Shown here: in pieces, positions 34,314 to 46,765 of the stretch | Layout: each line of letters opens with the position of its first letter | Numbering within the stretch: the stretch's first letter is position 1 | Origin: Littorina saxatilis | Lineage: Eukaryota > Mollusca > Gastropoda > Littorinimorpha > Littorinidae | Assembly: GCF_037325665.1 (NCBI RefSeq) | Contig: NC_090254.1 | Coordinates: forward strand, 35,440,788-35,504,787 | Direction: 5' to 3' | DNA length: 64,000 bases | Made by a program: the position numbers and the translations under genes | Notes under the pieces: model-generated | The model's database searches: none | What the model saw: only the letters and a program-made list of their open reading frames with translations | Told to the model about the DNA's origin: nothing

Positions 34314-36296
34314 GGTGTGTGTGTGTGTGTGTGTGTGTGTTTGCAAATGCGTTAGGGTAGGTACAGGTGTACAGGAGAGTCCAGGTGCGACAACCGATTT
34401 CAACCAGTGTCATAATGTTTATCGTTTGGAAATGTTTTCTCTTGTTCCATTCATTATCTCTTTTTTCGCGCTCACGCGCATATGTGCGTTCGTGAGTGTG
34501 CGCGTGCGTATGAGTGTATGTGTTGTCGTCTTTATGTGTCATTAAGTTATTGTGTGCTGCTATTAGGGTGAGCAGTAGTGATGCGCAGAAAAATAAGGCC
34601 TTATTTTTTTAAGGGCTTAAAATAAATAAGGCCTTATTTTTTTACGCCCTCATTTTTGACCCACATGCGAAGCAAAAGTGAGTCTATGTACTCACCCGAG
34701 TCGTCCGTCCGTCCGTCCGTCCGTCCGGCCGGCCGTCCGGCCGTCCGGAAAACTTTAACGTTGGATATTTCTTGGACACTATTCAGTCTATCAGTACCAA
34801 ATTTGGCAAGATGGTGTATGATGACAAGGCCCCAAAAAACATACATAGCATCTTGACCTTGCTTCAAGGTCAAGGTCGCAGGGGCCATAAATGTTGTCTA
34901 AAAAACAGCTATTTTTCCTATTTTTCCCATTTTCTCTGAAGTTTTTGAGATTCAATACCTCACCTATATATGATATATAGGGCAAAGTAAGCCCCATCTT
35001 TTGATACCAGTTTGGTTTACCTTGCTTCAAGGTCAAGGTCACAGGAGCTCTTCAAAGTTGGATTGTATACATATTTTGAAGTGACCTTGACCCTGAACTA
35101 TGGAAGATAACTGTTTCAAACTTAAAAATTAGGTGGGGCACATGTTATGCTTTCATCATGAGACACATTTGGTCACATATGATCAAGGTCAAGGTCACTT
35201 TGACCCTTATGAAATGTGACCAAAATAAGGTAGTGAACCACTAAAAGTGACCATATCTCATGGTAGAAAGAGCCAATAAGCACCATTGTACTTCCTATGT
35301 CTTGAATTAACAGCTTTGTGTTGCATGACCTTGGATGACCTTGGATGACCTTGACCTTGGGTCAAGGTCACATGTATTTTGGTAGGAAAAATGTGTAAAG
35401 CAGTTCTTAGTGTATGATGTCATTGCTAGGTTTAGTTATTTGACCTTGACTCTGAAGGTCAAGGTCATGTAAAGGTCAAGGTCAAGCATGTGAGTCGTAT
35501 GGGCTTTGCCCTTCTTGTTAATGACTATAGAGATTTAAGGCCTTATTTTTAAACTAAGGCCTTATTTCTCGAAAAGGGCATATTTTCAAAAATAAGGCCT
35601 TATTTTGAAAATAAGGGCTTATTTTTGAAGGCCTTATTTTGGGGATTTTTGACCCTTTGTGCCAAGGATAGATATATGCTCCCCGAGGGTCGATACAAAA
35701 TGCTTATGGAAAATGCTGGTCTGTCAGGAAGCCACCAAACATCGTTTTTGTCATCATTTTGGTTGTGCAAGTACGGACAATCATTGACAGGGAGCTATGC
35801 TATGAACGTTATTTTTAGAATGCAATTGTGGGCCCCACGGGCGTCAGATCGTACCGAGTTCAAGTGATCCCGTCAGTCCTACGTGTGTGCATGGGTGGGA
35901 GCCAAACAACTTACTGAAAACCCAATCCATCGGCGAGGGGATGCCTTTGACAATGAGCCATGAACCACTAGACAAGGCTATGAATTTCGGAAAGTGATTT
36001 GGAAGACATTGTGTGCAGTCTATTTATTTAACAAGTTCTGAATGTGTTTGTTTTGCGTGCTTTTACTTTTTCTTGTATCTCTCTACGTTTACAGTTTTTC
36101 CTCATAATTATTTTAATAAGGAGCTTTTCACAAATATGTTCTTTATTCCAAACAATACAAAATCATTTATGCTGGGGAACAAGGTTTGGACAATTGACAG
36201 GAAAATGCAGTTTCTCCCTACCTGCCACTTTTTATATTTAGTCAAGTTTTGACTAAATATTTTAACGTAGAGGGGGGAATCGAGACGAGGGTCGTG

Positions 36297-36330
<34 letters not shown>

Positions 36331-39300
36331 CTGTGTGTGTGTGTAGAGCGATTCAGACTAAACTACTGGACCGATCTTTATGAAATTTGACATGAGAGTT
36401 CCTGGGTATGAAATCCCCGAACGTTTTTTTCATTTTTTTGATAAATGTCTTTGATGACGTCATATCCGGCTTTTCGTGAAAGTTGAGGCGGCACTGTCAC
36501 GCCCTCATTTTTCAACCAAATTGGTTGAAATTTTGGTCAAGTAATCTTCGACGAAGCCCGGGGTTCGGTATTGCATTTCAGCTTGGTGGCTTAAAAATTA
36601 ATTAATGACTTTGGTCATTAAAAATCTGAAAATTGTAAAAAAAAATAAAAATTTATAAAACGATCCAAATTTACGTTTATCTTATTTTCCATCATTTGCT
36701 GATTCCAAAAACATATAAATATGTTATATTCGGATTAAAAACAAGCTCTGAAAATTAAATATATAAAAATTATTATCAAAATTAAATTGTCGAAATCAAT
36801 TTAAAAACACTTTCATCTTATTCCTGGTCGGTTCCTGATTCCAAAAACATATAGATATGATATGTTTGGATTAAAAACACGCTCAGAAAGTTAAAACAAA
36901 GAGAGGTACAGAAAAGCGTGCTATCCTTCTTAGCGCAACTACTACCCCGCTCTTCTTGTCAATTTCACTGCCTTTGCCATGAGCGGTGGACTGACGATGC
37001 TACGAGTATACGGTCTTGCTGAAAAATTACATTGCGTTCACTTTCATTCTGTGAGTTCCACAGCTACTTGACTAAATATTGTATTTTCGCCTTACGCGAC
37101 TTGTTTCACTTGCGGGGAAAACATTCCCAACAAGTTCTTGACCCAAATTATCAAATGACAACTTGAAATGAACAACAAACCAGTTTTAAGTGAGTTTGTC
37201 ACATTTGCAAGCTCTTAGAAGTGTGCAATGTACGTATCTACAGGAAAAAACTGTGTTTACTGCATGTAAAAGTTCTGTACAGTCACTGATTCCATGTGAT
37301 AGGACAATATAAAGAAGAGACAGATACATTTTCACGTTACTAAAATGAAGGATGAGAAGAATCTTTTCAGATGGAAAGAAGAGGCACAGACCTATAGATA
37401 CGCTTTCAGTGAGAGTTTTAGCGCATTGCTATTAGCCAATTAACTGTTTCAAACCAGTTACTACCAATTATTATTATTATTATATTATCATTTAAGTTAT
37501 TGAGACATCACAGTGCGCTACGAGATGTATTGAGTAAATCGAGAAAATACATTATTGAACGAATAGTTATTTTCCAGAATTGCTCTGTAAATCTCTAAGT
37601 GCACGGTGATTATTTCAATAACGATATTGTCGGTACCGCCAGAGAAAAAAGAAGATACAACACGCACATTTTGCTACGCGCATTTGAATACTAGGCATAA
37701 CTGTGTGGTCAGGTCGTAGAAGATCTACTTTTGTGTGGGCTGTCTCAAGTGTGTCGTGCTTTCATCACACGCAAACTCTTGTTTTAATTTCTGTTGGTAA
37801 ATTCCAGTGTAGCGCTAAGCTAAACAGTGATGATCTTTCAGAGAGACCTCATTTGAACTCGAAGAAAGGACTGTGTTCTTAGTTAGTTGCGATTCGAAAA
37901 CTCCAGTCGAGCTTCGACGGATTGACTGTGCGGAGTGACTCCCCTTGAATCAGTTGACTACCCCCCCGAAGGACTCGACGGTTAGCACATTTTCAAAATA
38001 AATGTGGCATATTTCTCGTGTTGTATCTTCACTCATCGGAGATTCTGATAAATATGAACGGTAAGAATGATCTGAACCCTACACGTATTATATCCCCATC
38101 GTTTTATCGTTCACATTTGCCCAACATGTTAATTTGCTGAGCGGGATTGATGTCGTCTGCTAGGCTATGGCAATCGAACCACTGCAGTCTCATTTCAAAA
38201 ACAAAAATTGCTCGTCACGTTGCACTGAGTCTGCACGCATGAGGCAGGCTGGTAATAAGCCTTATATATGGTAAGAACGTTCTAAACACTACACGTTTTC
38301 GATTACGATTGTTCTTGCCTTGAAATAATAATTCGGAAACCATTCATTTACTGAACAGATGCAGTCGTATTTCAGTGTAGTCTGCTACGTAGGCTATGAC
38401 AGAGTCAGTCGACTTCCAAATGCTGATCTAGCTGGTACGTTATCGTAATAACACTTGTGTTTTCTGTTAGCTGCTGGGAATTGTATACTAACTCATCATT
38501 TGGTAATGTGGATAATAAGCTACATGCCACTAACACGGCATAATTATGAGAATAATCTTTGCAAGTCGAAACTGAAAACTTAGACACAGCGGGTTCTATT
38601 TTTCGATCAGTAGCAACTGTGGCACAGGCACATGCAATCGGTCACAAAAAACCACTTCTGCTTTAATTAAGAAGCAGGAAATTTATGGTCATTTGGTATT
38701 GTGGAGAATATAAGCTACATGTCATTAATTAATTCTGAGGATGAGAGTACAGTCTCTTAGGCAAGGGGCGGAAGAATACGCTCTGTGGAAAAGTTAGCGG
38801 CGCACTCCAAGACTGAGTGCGCTAACAGTTTTAGCGCTTAGCCAATCAACTGGTTCACATCAGTCATGTGACACCAGTACTTACTGACAATTATAATAAT
38901 AATAATAATTTAAGTTATTGAGACATCCCAGTGCACTAAGGGATTTATAGAGCAAATCGAGAAAATTCATTATTGAACGAAGCGCATAGCGCTGAGTTCA
39001 ATAATTATTTTCGAGATTTGCTCTATAAATCCCTTAGTGCACTGGGATTGTTTCAATAACGATATTGTCAGTACCGCCATAGAAAAAAGAAGATTCCAAA
39101 CGCACATTTTGCAATGCGCATTTGAATAGGCATAACTGTGTGGTCAGGTCGTGCACAGTAAAGATCTACTTTTGTGTGGGGTGTCTCAAGTGTGTCGTGC
39201 TTTCGTCACACGCATTTTAATTTCTGTTGGTAAATTCCAGTGTAGCGTTAATCTGAACAGTGATGATCTTTCAGAGAGCCCTCATTTGAACTCGGAGAAA

Positions 39301-40830
39301 GGCTCTTCATTATTTGCGATTCGAAACCTCCAGTGGAGCTTCGACGGATTGACTATGCGGAGTGACTCCCCTTGAATTGACTCAAAGCGGGACTCGACGG
39401 TTCGCACATTTTCAAAACAAATGTGGCATATTTCTCGTGTTCTATCTTCACTCATCGGGGAGTCTGATACTAAATATGAACGGTAAGAATGCTCTGAACC
39501 CTACACGTATTATATCCCCATCGTTTTTTCGTTCACATTTGCCCAACATGTTAATTTGCTGAGCGGGGTTAATGTCGTCTGCTAGGCTACCTGCCAACCT
39601 GGGCAATGGAACGACTGCAGTCTGCACTGAGTCTGTACGCATAAGGCAGGCTGCTAATAAATCTTATATATGGTAAGAACGTTCTGAACCTTACACGTTT
39701 TCGATTACGATTGTTCTTGCTTTGAAATAATAATTCTGAAACCATTCATTTACTGAACTGATGTAGTCGTATTTCTGTGTTGTCTGCTACAGAATCGATC
39801 GAGTCAGTCTTCCAAACTGGTCTTGCTGGTACGTTATCGGAATAACACTTGTGTTTTCTGTTAGCCGCTGGGAATTGTATACTAACTCATCATTTGGTAA
39901 TGTGGATGATAAGCTACATGCCACTAACACGGCATATGAGAAGAATCTATGCAATTCGGCGAAAATTAGATGAAACACAGCGGCTTCTATTTTTTTAGAT
40001 CACTGGCACTGGCACAGGCACATGCAATCTGTCAGAAAAAAAACCCACTTCTGCTTTAATTGAGAAGCAGGGAATTTATGGTCATTTGGTATTGTGGAGA
40101 ACGCTCCTGTGGTGGAGAATATGAGCTACATGTCATTAATCCAAGCGGAGCGCGGGCGAAGCCCGCGCGTAGCGAGGTAGTTTTTTTTTTTCATCTCCCA
40201 GCACTGAAAATTTTTTTGCCAAGTGGTGTCTGTCTGTGAACATTGTTCTAGAATTCATCTTTTAGCACAATATTAGCGACACTGTTTGGACAATTCTATT
40301 AAAATTAGGCGTACAAACTGATTTTGTTTCGGGGAATCCTCTCAGAGGATCAGAATTTTCATATAATATCATCGGAAGCTGTTACAACGGGAAAATGTGA
40401 AACTTTTGTCACTTTTTAACATGGAATTTCATCTTTGAGCGTTTCAAGCGGACTTTAATAAAATAGTTATTTGCGAATTAAGCAGCGGAAGACACTCACC
40501 GGTTCAACATGTGTATGGTCATTAAACCTCAAAACATTTCAGTAAGTGGTTTAGACAAACACCTCCGACATGTGAGGGTGACTGGTTTGTAGCTGAAGAG
40601 TTTTTTTCTAAAGTGTGTTCTAAAATACAAATGACGTACTGGTAATGATGTAATGAGTTGTTCTAATCTTGTTCTTGGAACTCTTGCTGTTCCAAGCTTG
40701 TTCTTAGCAAGTCTTGGTGACGAGAACAAAGACTATCAATGAAATCTTTAGAAATAACCTTTGACAACGACGACGATGACGACGACGACGACGATAACAA
40801 CAACAACAACAACAAATGACATCGACGACG

Positions 40831-40866
<36 letters not shown>

Positions 40867-41877
40867 CGAGAACAACAACAATCACGACAACGAACATGAC
40901 AACAACAACACCAACAACTACGACGACAACTACAACGACTGGGTTATGATGACATCACCAATGATTTAAAGGCCGTTAAAAAATCGTTAAATCCTATTTC
41001 TTCACTGATTCTTATGAAATTTTAAAGGTAGGTTTGTTGTCCCCAACTTATTTTCACTCCATACTTTTCCAGAAGAAAAACATAATTTTGGCAGTTAAAA
41101 ACCGTTAAATTTCAATTCTTCACCGATATTTATGAAATTTTGTGGGTAGGTTCGTTGTCCCCAACTGATTTTCACTCTATACTTTTCCAGAAGAAAGACA
41201 TAATTTTGGCAGTTAAAAAACGTTAAATTTCAATTCTTCACCTATCTTTATGAAATTTAGTGGGTGGGTCCGTTGTCCCAAACTGAATTTTAAGACATAC
41301 TTTTCCAGACAAAAAACCTTATTTTTGGCAGTTAAAAACCGTTAAATCTCAATTCTTCATCGATATTTATGAAATTTTGTGGGTAGGTTCGTTGTCCCCA
41401 ACTGATTTTCACTCCATACTTTTCCAGAAGAAAAACATAATTTTGGCAGTTAAAAACCGTTACATTTAAATTTTCACCTATCTTTGTGAAATTTAGTGGG
41501 TGGGTCCGTTGTCCCAAACTGAATTTCAAGACAAACTATTCCAGTCAAAAAAACTTATTTTTGGCAGTTAAAAACCGTTAAGTCTCAATTCTACACCGAT
41601 ATTTATGACATTTTGTGGGTAGGTTTGTTGTCAGATTTGACATGATGGCAGAATTGAAAGTGTGAGATATCCTGATGTTTCACAATTTATGCTGCATAAT
41701 TCAGCCCCATAGGCGCTTGAATTTTAGGTGGAGTTGGGTTTTTTTTCAGCCCAAACCAGTAACCCCCACATGGTTTTCATGTCCCTTTCTGAGAGACTTC
41801 AAGAAGTTTCAATTTGACGTCATGATTAGCCTGCCGCATTAGCAAGTATGAAAACACGTCATCGATGACACATTTTA

Positions 41878-41936
<59 letters not shown>

Positions 41937-42863
41937 CATGTACACACAGATGGACGACTTCGCTTGGGGTATGTACTGCCCGGCAGTACACATCTACTTA
42001 ATTAATTCTGAGGATGAGAGCACAGTCTTGCTTAGGCAAAGGGCGCAAGAATACGCTCTGTGGAAAAGTTAGCGCACTCCAAGAGTGCGCTAACAGTTTT
42101 AGCGCATCGCCATTAGCCAATCAACTGGTTCACATCAGTCATGTGACACCAGTACTTACTGACAATTATTATTATCCAAGCGGAGCGCGGGCGAAGCCCG
42201 CGCGTAGCGAGGTAGTTTTTTTTTTCATCTCCCAGCACTGAAAATTTTTTTGCCAAGTGGTGTCTGTCTGTGAACATTGTTCTAGAATTCATCTTTTAGC
42301 ACAATATTAGCGACACTGTTTGGACAATTCTATTAAAATTAGGCGTACAAACTGATTTTGTTTCGGGGAATCCTCTCAGAGGATCAGAATTTTCATATAA
42401 TATCATCGGAAGCTGTTACAACGGGAAAATGTGAAACTTTTGTCACTTTTTAACATGGAATTTCATCTTTGAGCGTTTCAAGCGGACTTTAATAAAATAG
42501 TTATTTGCGAATTAAGCAGCGGAAGACACTCACCGGTTCAACATGTGTATGGTCATTAAACCTCAAAACATTTCAGTAAGTGGTTTAGACAAACACCTCC
42601 GACATGTGAGGGTGACTGGTTTGTAGCTGAAGAGTTTTTTTCTAAAGTGTGTTCTAAATACAAATGACGTACTGGTAATGATGTAATGAGTTGTTCTAAT
42701 CTTGTTCTTGGAACTCTTGCTGTTCCAAGCTTGTTCTTAGCAAGTCTTGGTGACGAGAACAAAGACTATCAATGAAATCTTTAGAAATAACCTCTGACAA
42801 CGACGACGATGACGACGACGACGACGATAACAACAACAACAACAAATGACATCGACGACGACG

Positions 42864-42909
<46 letters not shown>

Positions 42910-43947
42910 AAACAACAACACGAGAACAACAACAATCACGACAACGAACATGACAACAACAACACCAACAACTACGACGACAACTACAACGACTGGGTTA
43001 TGATGACATCACCAATGATTTATCAAATGTTCAGTGTCAAGGCTGTTAAAAAATCGTTAAATCCTATTTCTTCACTGATTCTTATGAAATTTTAAAGGTA
43101 GGTTTGTTGTCCCCAACTTATTTTCACTCCATACTTTTCCAGAAGAAAAACATAATTTTGGCAGTTAAAAACCGTTAAATTTCAATTCTTCACCGATATT
43201 TATGAAATTTTGTGGGTAGGTTCGTTGTCCCCAACTGATTTTCACTCTATACTTTTCCAGAAGAAAGACATAATTTTGGCAGTTAAAAAACGTTAAATTT
43301 CAATTCTTCACCTATCTTTATGAAATTTAGTGGGTGGGTCCGTTGTCCCAAACTGAATTTTAAGACATACTTTTCCAGACAAAAAACCTTATTTTTGGCA
43401 GTTAAAAACCGTTAAATCTCAATTCTTCATCGATATTTATGAAATTTTGTGGGTAGGTTCGTTGTCCCCAACTGATTTTCACTCCATACTTTTCCAGAAG
43501 AAAAACATAATTTTGGCAGTTAAAAACCGTTACATTTAAATTTTCACCTATCTTTATGAAATTTAGTGGGTGGGTCCGTTGTCCCAAACTGAATTTCAAG
43601 ACAAACTATTCCAGTCAAAAAAACTTATTTTTGGCAGTTAAAAACCGTTAAGTCTCAATTCTACACCGATATTTATGACATTTTGTGGGTAGGTTTGTTG
43701 TCAGATTTGACATGATGGCAGAATTGAAAGTGTGAGATATCCTGATGTTTCACAATTTATGCTGCATAATTCAGCCCCATAGGCGCTTGAATTTTAGGTG
43801 GAGTTGGGTTTTTTTTCAGCCCAAACCAGTAACCCCCACATGGTTTTCATGTCCCTTTCTGAGAGACTTCAAGAAGTTTCAATTTGACGTCATGATTAGC
43901 CTGCCGCATTAGCAAGTATGAAAACACGTCATCGATGACACATTTTA

Positions 43948-43994
<47 letters not shown>

Positions 43995-44245
43995 CATGTA
44001 CACACAGATGGACGACTTCGCTTGGGGTATGTACTGCCCGGCAGTACACATCTACTTTATTATTAGTATTATTCATGTGCTTACCTCAACTTGCTTCCCA
44101 CACACTGTCTTCGTGTATGTCGAAGTTGACCGGGTAACGGATTTGCCACCTGCCTCCGCTTTAAATGCACACTCGTGAAGAATCGTGTTACCTGTTGCAC
44201 TTTTGCCAGCCCCTGACTTGCCAACCAGTAGAAGACGCAAAGGAA
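32003..44245 (-). CDS. GIMAP/AIG1-type GTPase, two 3' exons (5' end not found)
   Basis: Exons 44245-44085 and 32719-32003 on the minus strand join in phase across an intron of 11,365 bp. Exon one encodes [16 protein letters not shown] (G1 P-loop) and the switch region SVTRST. Exon two opens [10 protein letters not shown] (G3), then continues with the AIG1 conserved box ending IIIFTYGD (the G4 equivalent) and VLFNNEA (G5). A Glu/Lys helix and a Gly/Ala-rich hydrophobic C-terminus ([18 protein letters not shown]) follow, ending TPTQ then TGA. GIMAPs are septin-related GTPases that assemble on intracellular membranes and are often expanded in molluscan immune gene sets; that role is family knowledge. 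The start codon must lie in an exon right of 44245 that I could not identify. Acceptor and donor of both exons are canonical. Confidence 0.88.
32729..32816. repeat. (CA)44 tract abutting a GIMAP 3' splice site
   Basis: On the transcribed strand this is about 44 UG units followed by TTTTAACAG and then the exon beginning at 32719. There is almost no other polypyrimidine tract. Confidence 0.95.
33138..33836. mobile_element. 0.7 kb TIR element with 5 bp target duplication
   Basis: Ends GCAGGGGTCGACACTA and TAGTGTCGAACCCTGC are inverse to each other, and subterminal GGGGCGGAA words face one another. ACAAA is duplicated at 33133-33137 and 33837-33841; the undisturbed target GCACAAAGGGTC can be read in the P3 end at 35650-35662. 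Non-autonomous; superfamily not assigned. Confidence 0.8.
34010..34560. repeat. GA/GT-rich low-complexity stretch
   Basis: Loose GAGA, GACGGACT and (GT)n tracts, including pure GT at 34285-34310 and 34317-34340. Long Val/Cys or His/Thr frames here are artefacts. Confidence 0.85.
34656..35517 (-). mobile_element. Helentron-like repeat, family R2, copy 1
   Basis: On the minus strand it starts CAAGAAGGGCAAAGCCCATACG and ends in a stem-loop GACTCAC...GTGAGTC around TTTTGCTTCGCAT, after a GGAC-rich tetranucleotide tract. The body contains many AAGGTCAAGGTCA words. Copy 2 at 52645-53400 is the same but lacks about 105 bp near the 5' end. Confidence 0.75.
35668..36234. other. GIMAP intron, no recognised feature
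   Basis: The segment 35674-35692 (TATGCTCCCCGAGGGTCG) is an inverse of 33051-33070 (CCGAGGGGAGCATATCG) on the other side of P3. The rest is unassigned. Confidence 0.4.
36235..37103 (-). mobile_element. Helentron-like repeat, family R1, full-length copy
   Basis: On the minus strand it begins CAAGTCGCGTAAGGCGAAAA and ends with the stem-loop ATTTAGTCAAAACTTGACTAAAT. The subterminal ATTTAGTCAAG near the 5' end repeats the 3' hairpin arm. A (CA)n tract precedes the 3' end. T-rich flanks are on both sides. Confidence 0.8.
37345..40138. repeat. Tandem duplication of a 1.39 kb unit (two copies plus a 177 bp third)
   Basis: Units 37345-38733 and 38734-40138 are collinear. Shared landmarks are TTTTAGCGCATTGCTATTAG, GTACCGCCAGAGAAAAAAG, GTGTCTCAAGTGTGTCGTGC and AATATGAACGGTAAGAATG. 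A third partial unit is 42000-42175. The R5 insertion at 40141 falls in unit two at a place intact in unit one (CATGTCATTAATTAATTCTG). Each unit includes a donor-like ATGAACG|GTAAGA after an open stretch, but no gene is claimed. Confidence 0.8.
38913..39060. repeat. Near-perfect 148 bp palindrome in the tandem unit
   Basis: ATCCCAGTGCACTAAGGGAT is opposed by ATCCCTTAGTGCACTGGGAT and the pairing extends to GTTATTGA / TCAATAAC at the ends. A decayed version is at 37497-37625 in the other unit. Confidence 0.8.
40141..41999 (+). mobile_element. Helitron/Helentron-like element, family R5, copy 1
   Basis: It starts CCAAGCGGAGCGCGGGCGAAG and ends with the perfect stem-loop GTACTGCC-C-GGCAGTAC followed by ACATCTACTT. 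Inside are GAC/CAA trinucleotide tracts (40765-40945), six tandem units of 117-120 bp built around TTTGGCAGTTAAAAACCG (40985-41640), and a (GA)n tract (41882-41933). No coding sequence. Terminal hairpin and T-side insertion suggest a rolling-circle type element. Confidence 0.75.
42176..44057 (+). mobile_element. Family R5, copy 2
   Basis: Nearly identical to copy 1 over its full length; differences are mainly in the length of the CAA and GA tracts and a 20 bp segment near 43022-43042. It lies 28 bp from the donor of the GIMAP P-loop exon and is separated from copy 1 by only 176 bp of the tandem unit. Confidence 0.8.
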
Positions 44246-45692
44246 CTGAAAGTAAATAATCATATTCCTGCAAGACTGACGTACTCTTGTGACAAGAGTA
44301 AACTTGAATTCGAAGTGGCGTGATAAATCTAGTGAATGTGTGACAGGGTGAGCCTTCACCAATTATAGAGCACAGTTATTGTCATTGTCCAGTTTAGTCT
44401 TTGTTGCCGATCAGTTTGTGTTTTGTGTCTTGTGTAAGTTTTGCCGATGGCTTTATGTTTTGTGTAATGTTATTATCTGTTCTCAGTTTCATTTTGAGAT
44501 GCACATGTCCAGCCACCTGTATATTGTACATCGTAAACGCGCTTAGCCGTCTGTGTCTGCAGTTAAGACTGAGTAACAAATTATTACAATCGATAGTTAC
44601 CAGTGAACACTGACCACAACCCACCACATATTGACTGTGTTGTGTAGTTCAAATGACGTCACTATTTATTTTTTTATTTACGGAATAATTCTTCAAAAAT
44701 CGGTCGTTATGAAGGATCTATGGTGTTTGAGATTTACATGAAGTCTCGATCAAAAATCCATGTCCCACATCCATATTACCAAGGGCGGCTTCTTCACCCC
44801 GTTTAGGTCAACACTTGTTTTTGACCAGAGTTCTAATCCAACGCATGCTGTCAGTGATAGAACGAGACTCGAAGGGAAGTAACTCGGAGTTCTGGGTGCG
44901 GGAATTCCCGCAAACCTATGGGTCTGTCAGTGGGTTTTGTCCCCTGGCTCGGTTTGTAAAAGCGTTAAAAGCCAATAATATCTTGACTACCGTTAGGAAT
45001 GTAATTTTTTGCATACACCCTGTCTAACCCTATTCCTAACAATTTCACGAAATTTGAGCTTAATTGACCCAGAGATACAAGTCTTACCCGACAAACACCG
45101 ACCGACTGACCGCCCGGCCGCCCGCCCGAATAATCCCACTGAGCCACGGAGGTCGTTATTTTTGCCGTTGTTTTATCAAAATTCTCCGTGCTCAAAAACT
45201 GTTATTTCCCTGTTCAGATTGAACATTTCTGTAACAGCGGACACCTAAGAGTTGATTAAATGAGTGTAGCTCCAAATTGGATCGACTCTACCCTAGTTGT
45301 CAATTGTGGTGGTGGTTTTACAATTCAGATAACTTTTGAGGTATCTCTAAGAAAGCGAAAACAATCAACGTGCAACATTGTAGGTAGAATAAGAGATCAA
45401 TTTATTTTATCTATAAACATAGACATTTACGAATTAATGTTTTTCTCTGCCCAGCATTGCAAACAGATAAATGCACTTTTTGGATATGTATGACATTTCT
45501 GCCCTCAAGGTCTTCTGCCTCTGTGTGCCATGACAGTCTCAAACCTTTCATTATACATTTTTCTACTCCACTTTTCGAATTTAGCTTCTCCGACACACAA
45601 TGAAGAAATCGACACAAATAAAATTTTGCGCATTTTTATTAACTTAGGTATACCATAATCAAGAACCTATCCAGAGCATTTGATTTGGTTCC
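44246..45692. other. Upstream of the recognised GIMAP exon; no further exon identified
   Basis: Searched on the minus strand for a start-bearing exon; none has convincing coding content. A GC-rich tetranucleotide stretch at 45105-45125 (GCCCGGCCGCCCGCCC) is repeat-like. Confidence 0.35.
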
Positions 45693-46093
45693 AATCAATC
45701 AATCAATGAGGCTTATATCGCGCATATTCCGTGGGTACAGTTCTAGGCGCTCTGCAGTGATGCCGTGTGAGATGAAATTTTATACGGCCAGTAGATTGCA
45801 GCCATGTCGGCGCATATTTACCTTTCACGGCCTTATTCCAAGTCACACGGGTATGGTAGACAATTATTAACTGTGCCTAAGCAATTTTGCCAGGAAAGAT
45901 CCTTTTGTCAATCGTGGGATCTTTAACGTGCACACCCAATGTAGTATACACGGGGGGTGGTTCGGACACCGAAGAGAGTCTGCACACAAAGTTGACTCTG
46001 TGAAATAAATTTCCGCCGAACCTGGGATCGAACTCGCGCTGACAGCGGCCAACTGAATACAAATCCAGCGCGCTACCAACTGAGCTATATCCC
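45693..46093 (-). mobile_element. tRNA-derived SINE (family S2), second copy
   Basis: Same structure as 24974-25390: A box and B box at the right, GGGATCTTTAACGTGCACAC in the body, (TTGA)n tail at the left. Confidence 0.85.
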
Positions 46094-46765
46094 TGGTTTG
46101 GGCTATTCAGTTGTGTAGTTTGGTGTTGCTTTTTTTTAATGAAAATAAGCAAAGACAGCAACTATCAGTTTGCAGATTTTCTCTTTAAAAAAACATTTGT
46201 TTGAGCTTGTGAAAGTATATAGTGTCACAAACCACCGCTTAGCTGGCAGCCATACAAGCAAGCAAGCAAGCAATCCACACGTCTTTGGAAGCTCAATTAA
46301 AACTTTTCCGTACCGTTCCGTGACATTGTCGAAAGAAGAGTGTGCTAACTTCACACACAGCAGCTATGCAGTCCACACCCTGAGTTTATGGCACAGTGCA
46401 GCAGAGATCATAGTATTAGTTCATGATAACGCAAATTCCTTTGCAGTGTTCAGAATTTAAATGCTCGCAGGATAATCAAACTGGAAAAGGTGGCGAACGG
46501 TAAATCAACGATTTGCCCCGTAATGGAACGTGTAGATGTGCAATCTCCAGCTCGACTACCACTAGAACACCCCGAATCCTCGTTTAAGTTTCTGTCGTCT
46601 GCACTTCACGTCCTTCCCTCTGTATTTATACTCTTGAGTCTACGAATATTCGAGAAAGATCCTTTGCCTGGGAAGCTATATTTCTGAAAAAAGACGCCCT
46701 TCCAATGTGCAGTCTTACTAGAATCTTCCTGGTACATGTAGTTAAACCTTATGATCCGCGATAAT

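Larger units (their letters stand above)
33126..35667. mobile_element. Palindrome-array TIR element, family P3, with nested inserts
   Basis: Ends are CCTTGGCACAAA(insert)GGGTCAAAAATGCC on the left and its inverse ATTTTTGACCCTTTGTGCCAAGG on the right. Inward of both ends are arrays of AAGGCCTTATTTT and GGGCTTATTTT words (33848-34000; 34590-34650; 35530-35640). It hosts a TIR insert (33138-33836), a long GT/GA-rich stretch (34010-34560) and a Helentron-like R2 copy (34656-35517). A second copy is at 60868-61566. The whole sits in the GIMAP intron. Confidence 0.75.

Noticed and set aside
40663-40949. Asn/Thr-rich and Ser/Cys-rich frames
   Set aside because: Products of CAA and GAC trinucleotide tracts in R5, repeated with different lengths at 42696-43003.
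40985-41640. CRISPR-like array from regularly spaced repeats
   Set aside because: Units are contiguous 117-120 bp tandem repeats without unique spacers, in a eukaryotic genome.
44965-45248. Upstream GIMAP exon candidate (MSTENFDKTT...)
   Set aside because: The frame crosses a GC-rich repeat tract, lacks an in-phase donor to join 44245, and has no GIMAP-like residues.
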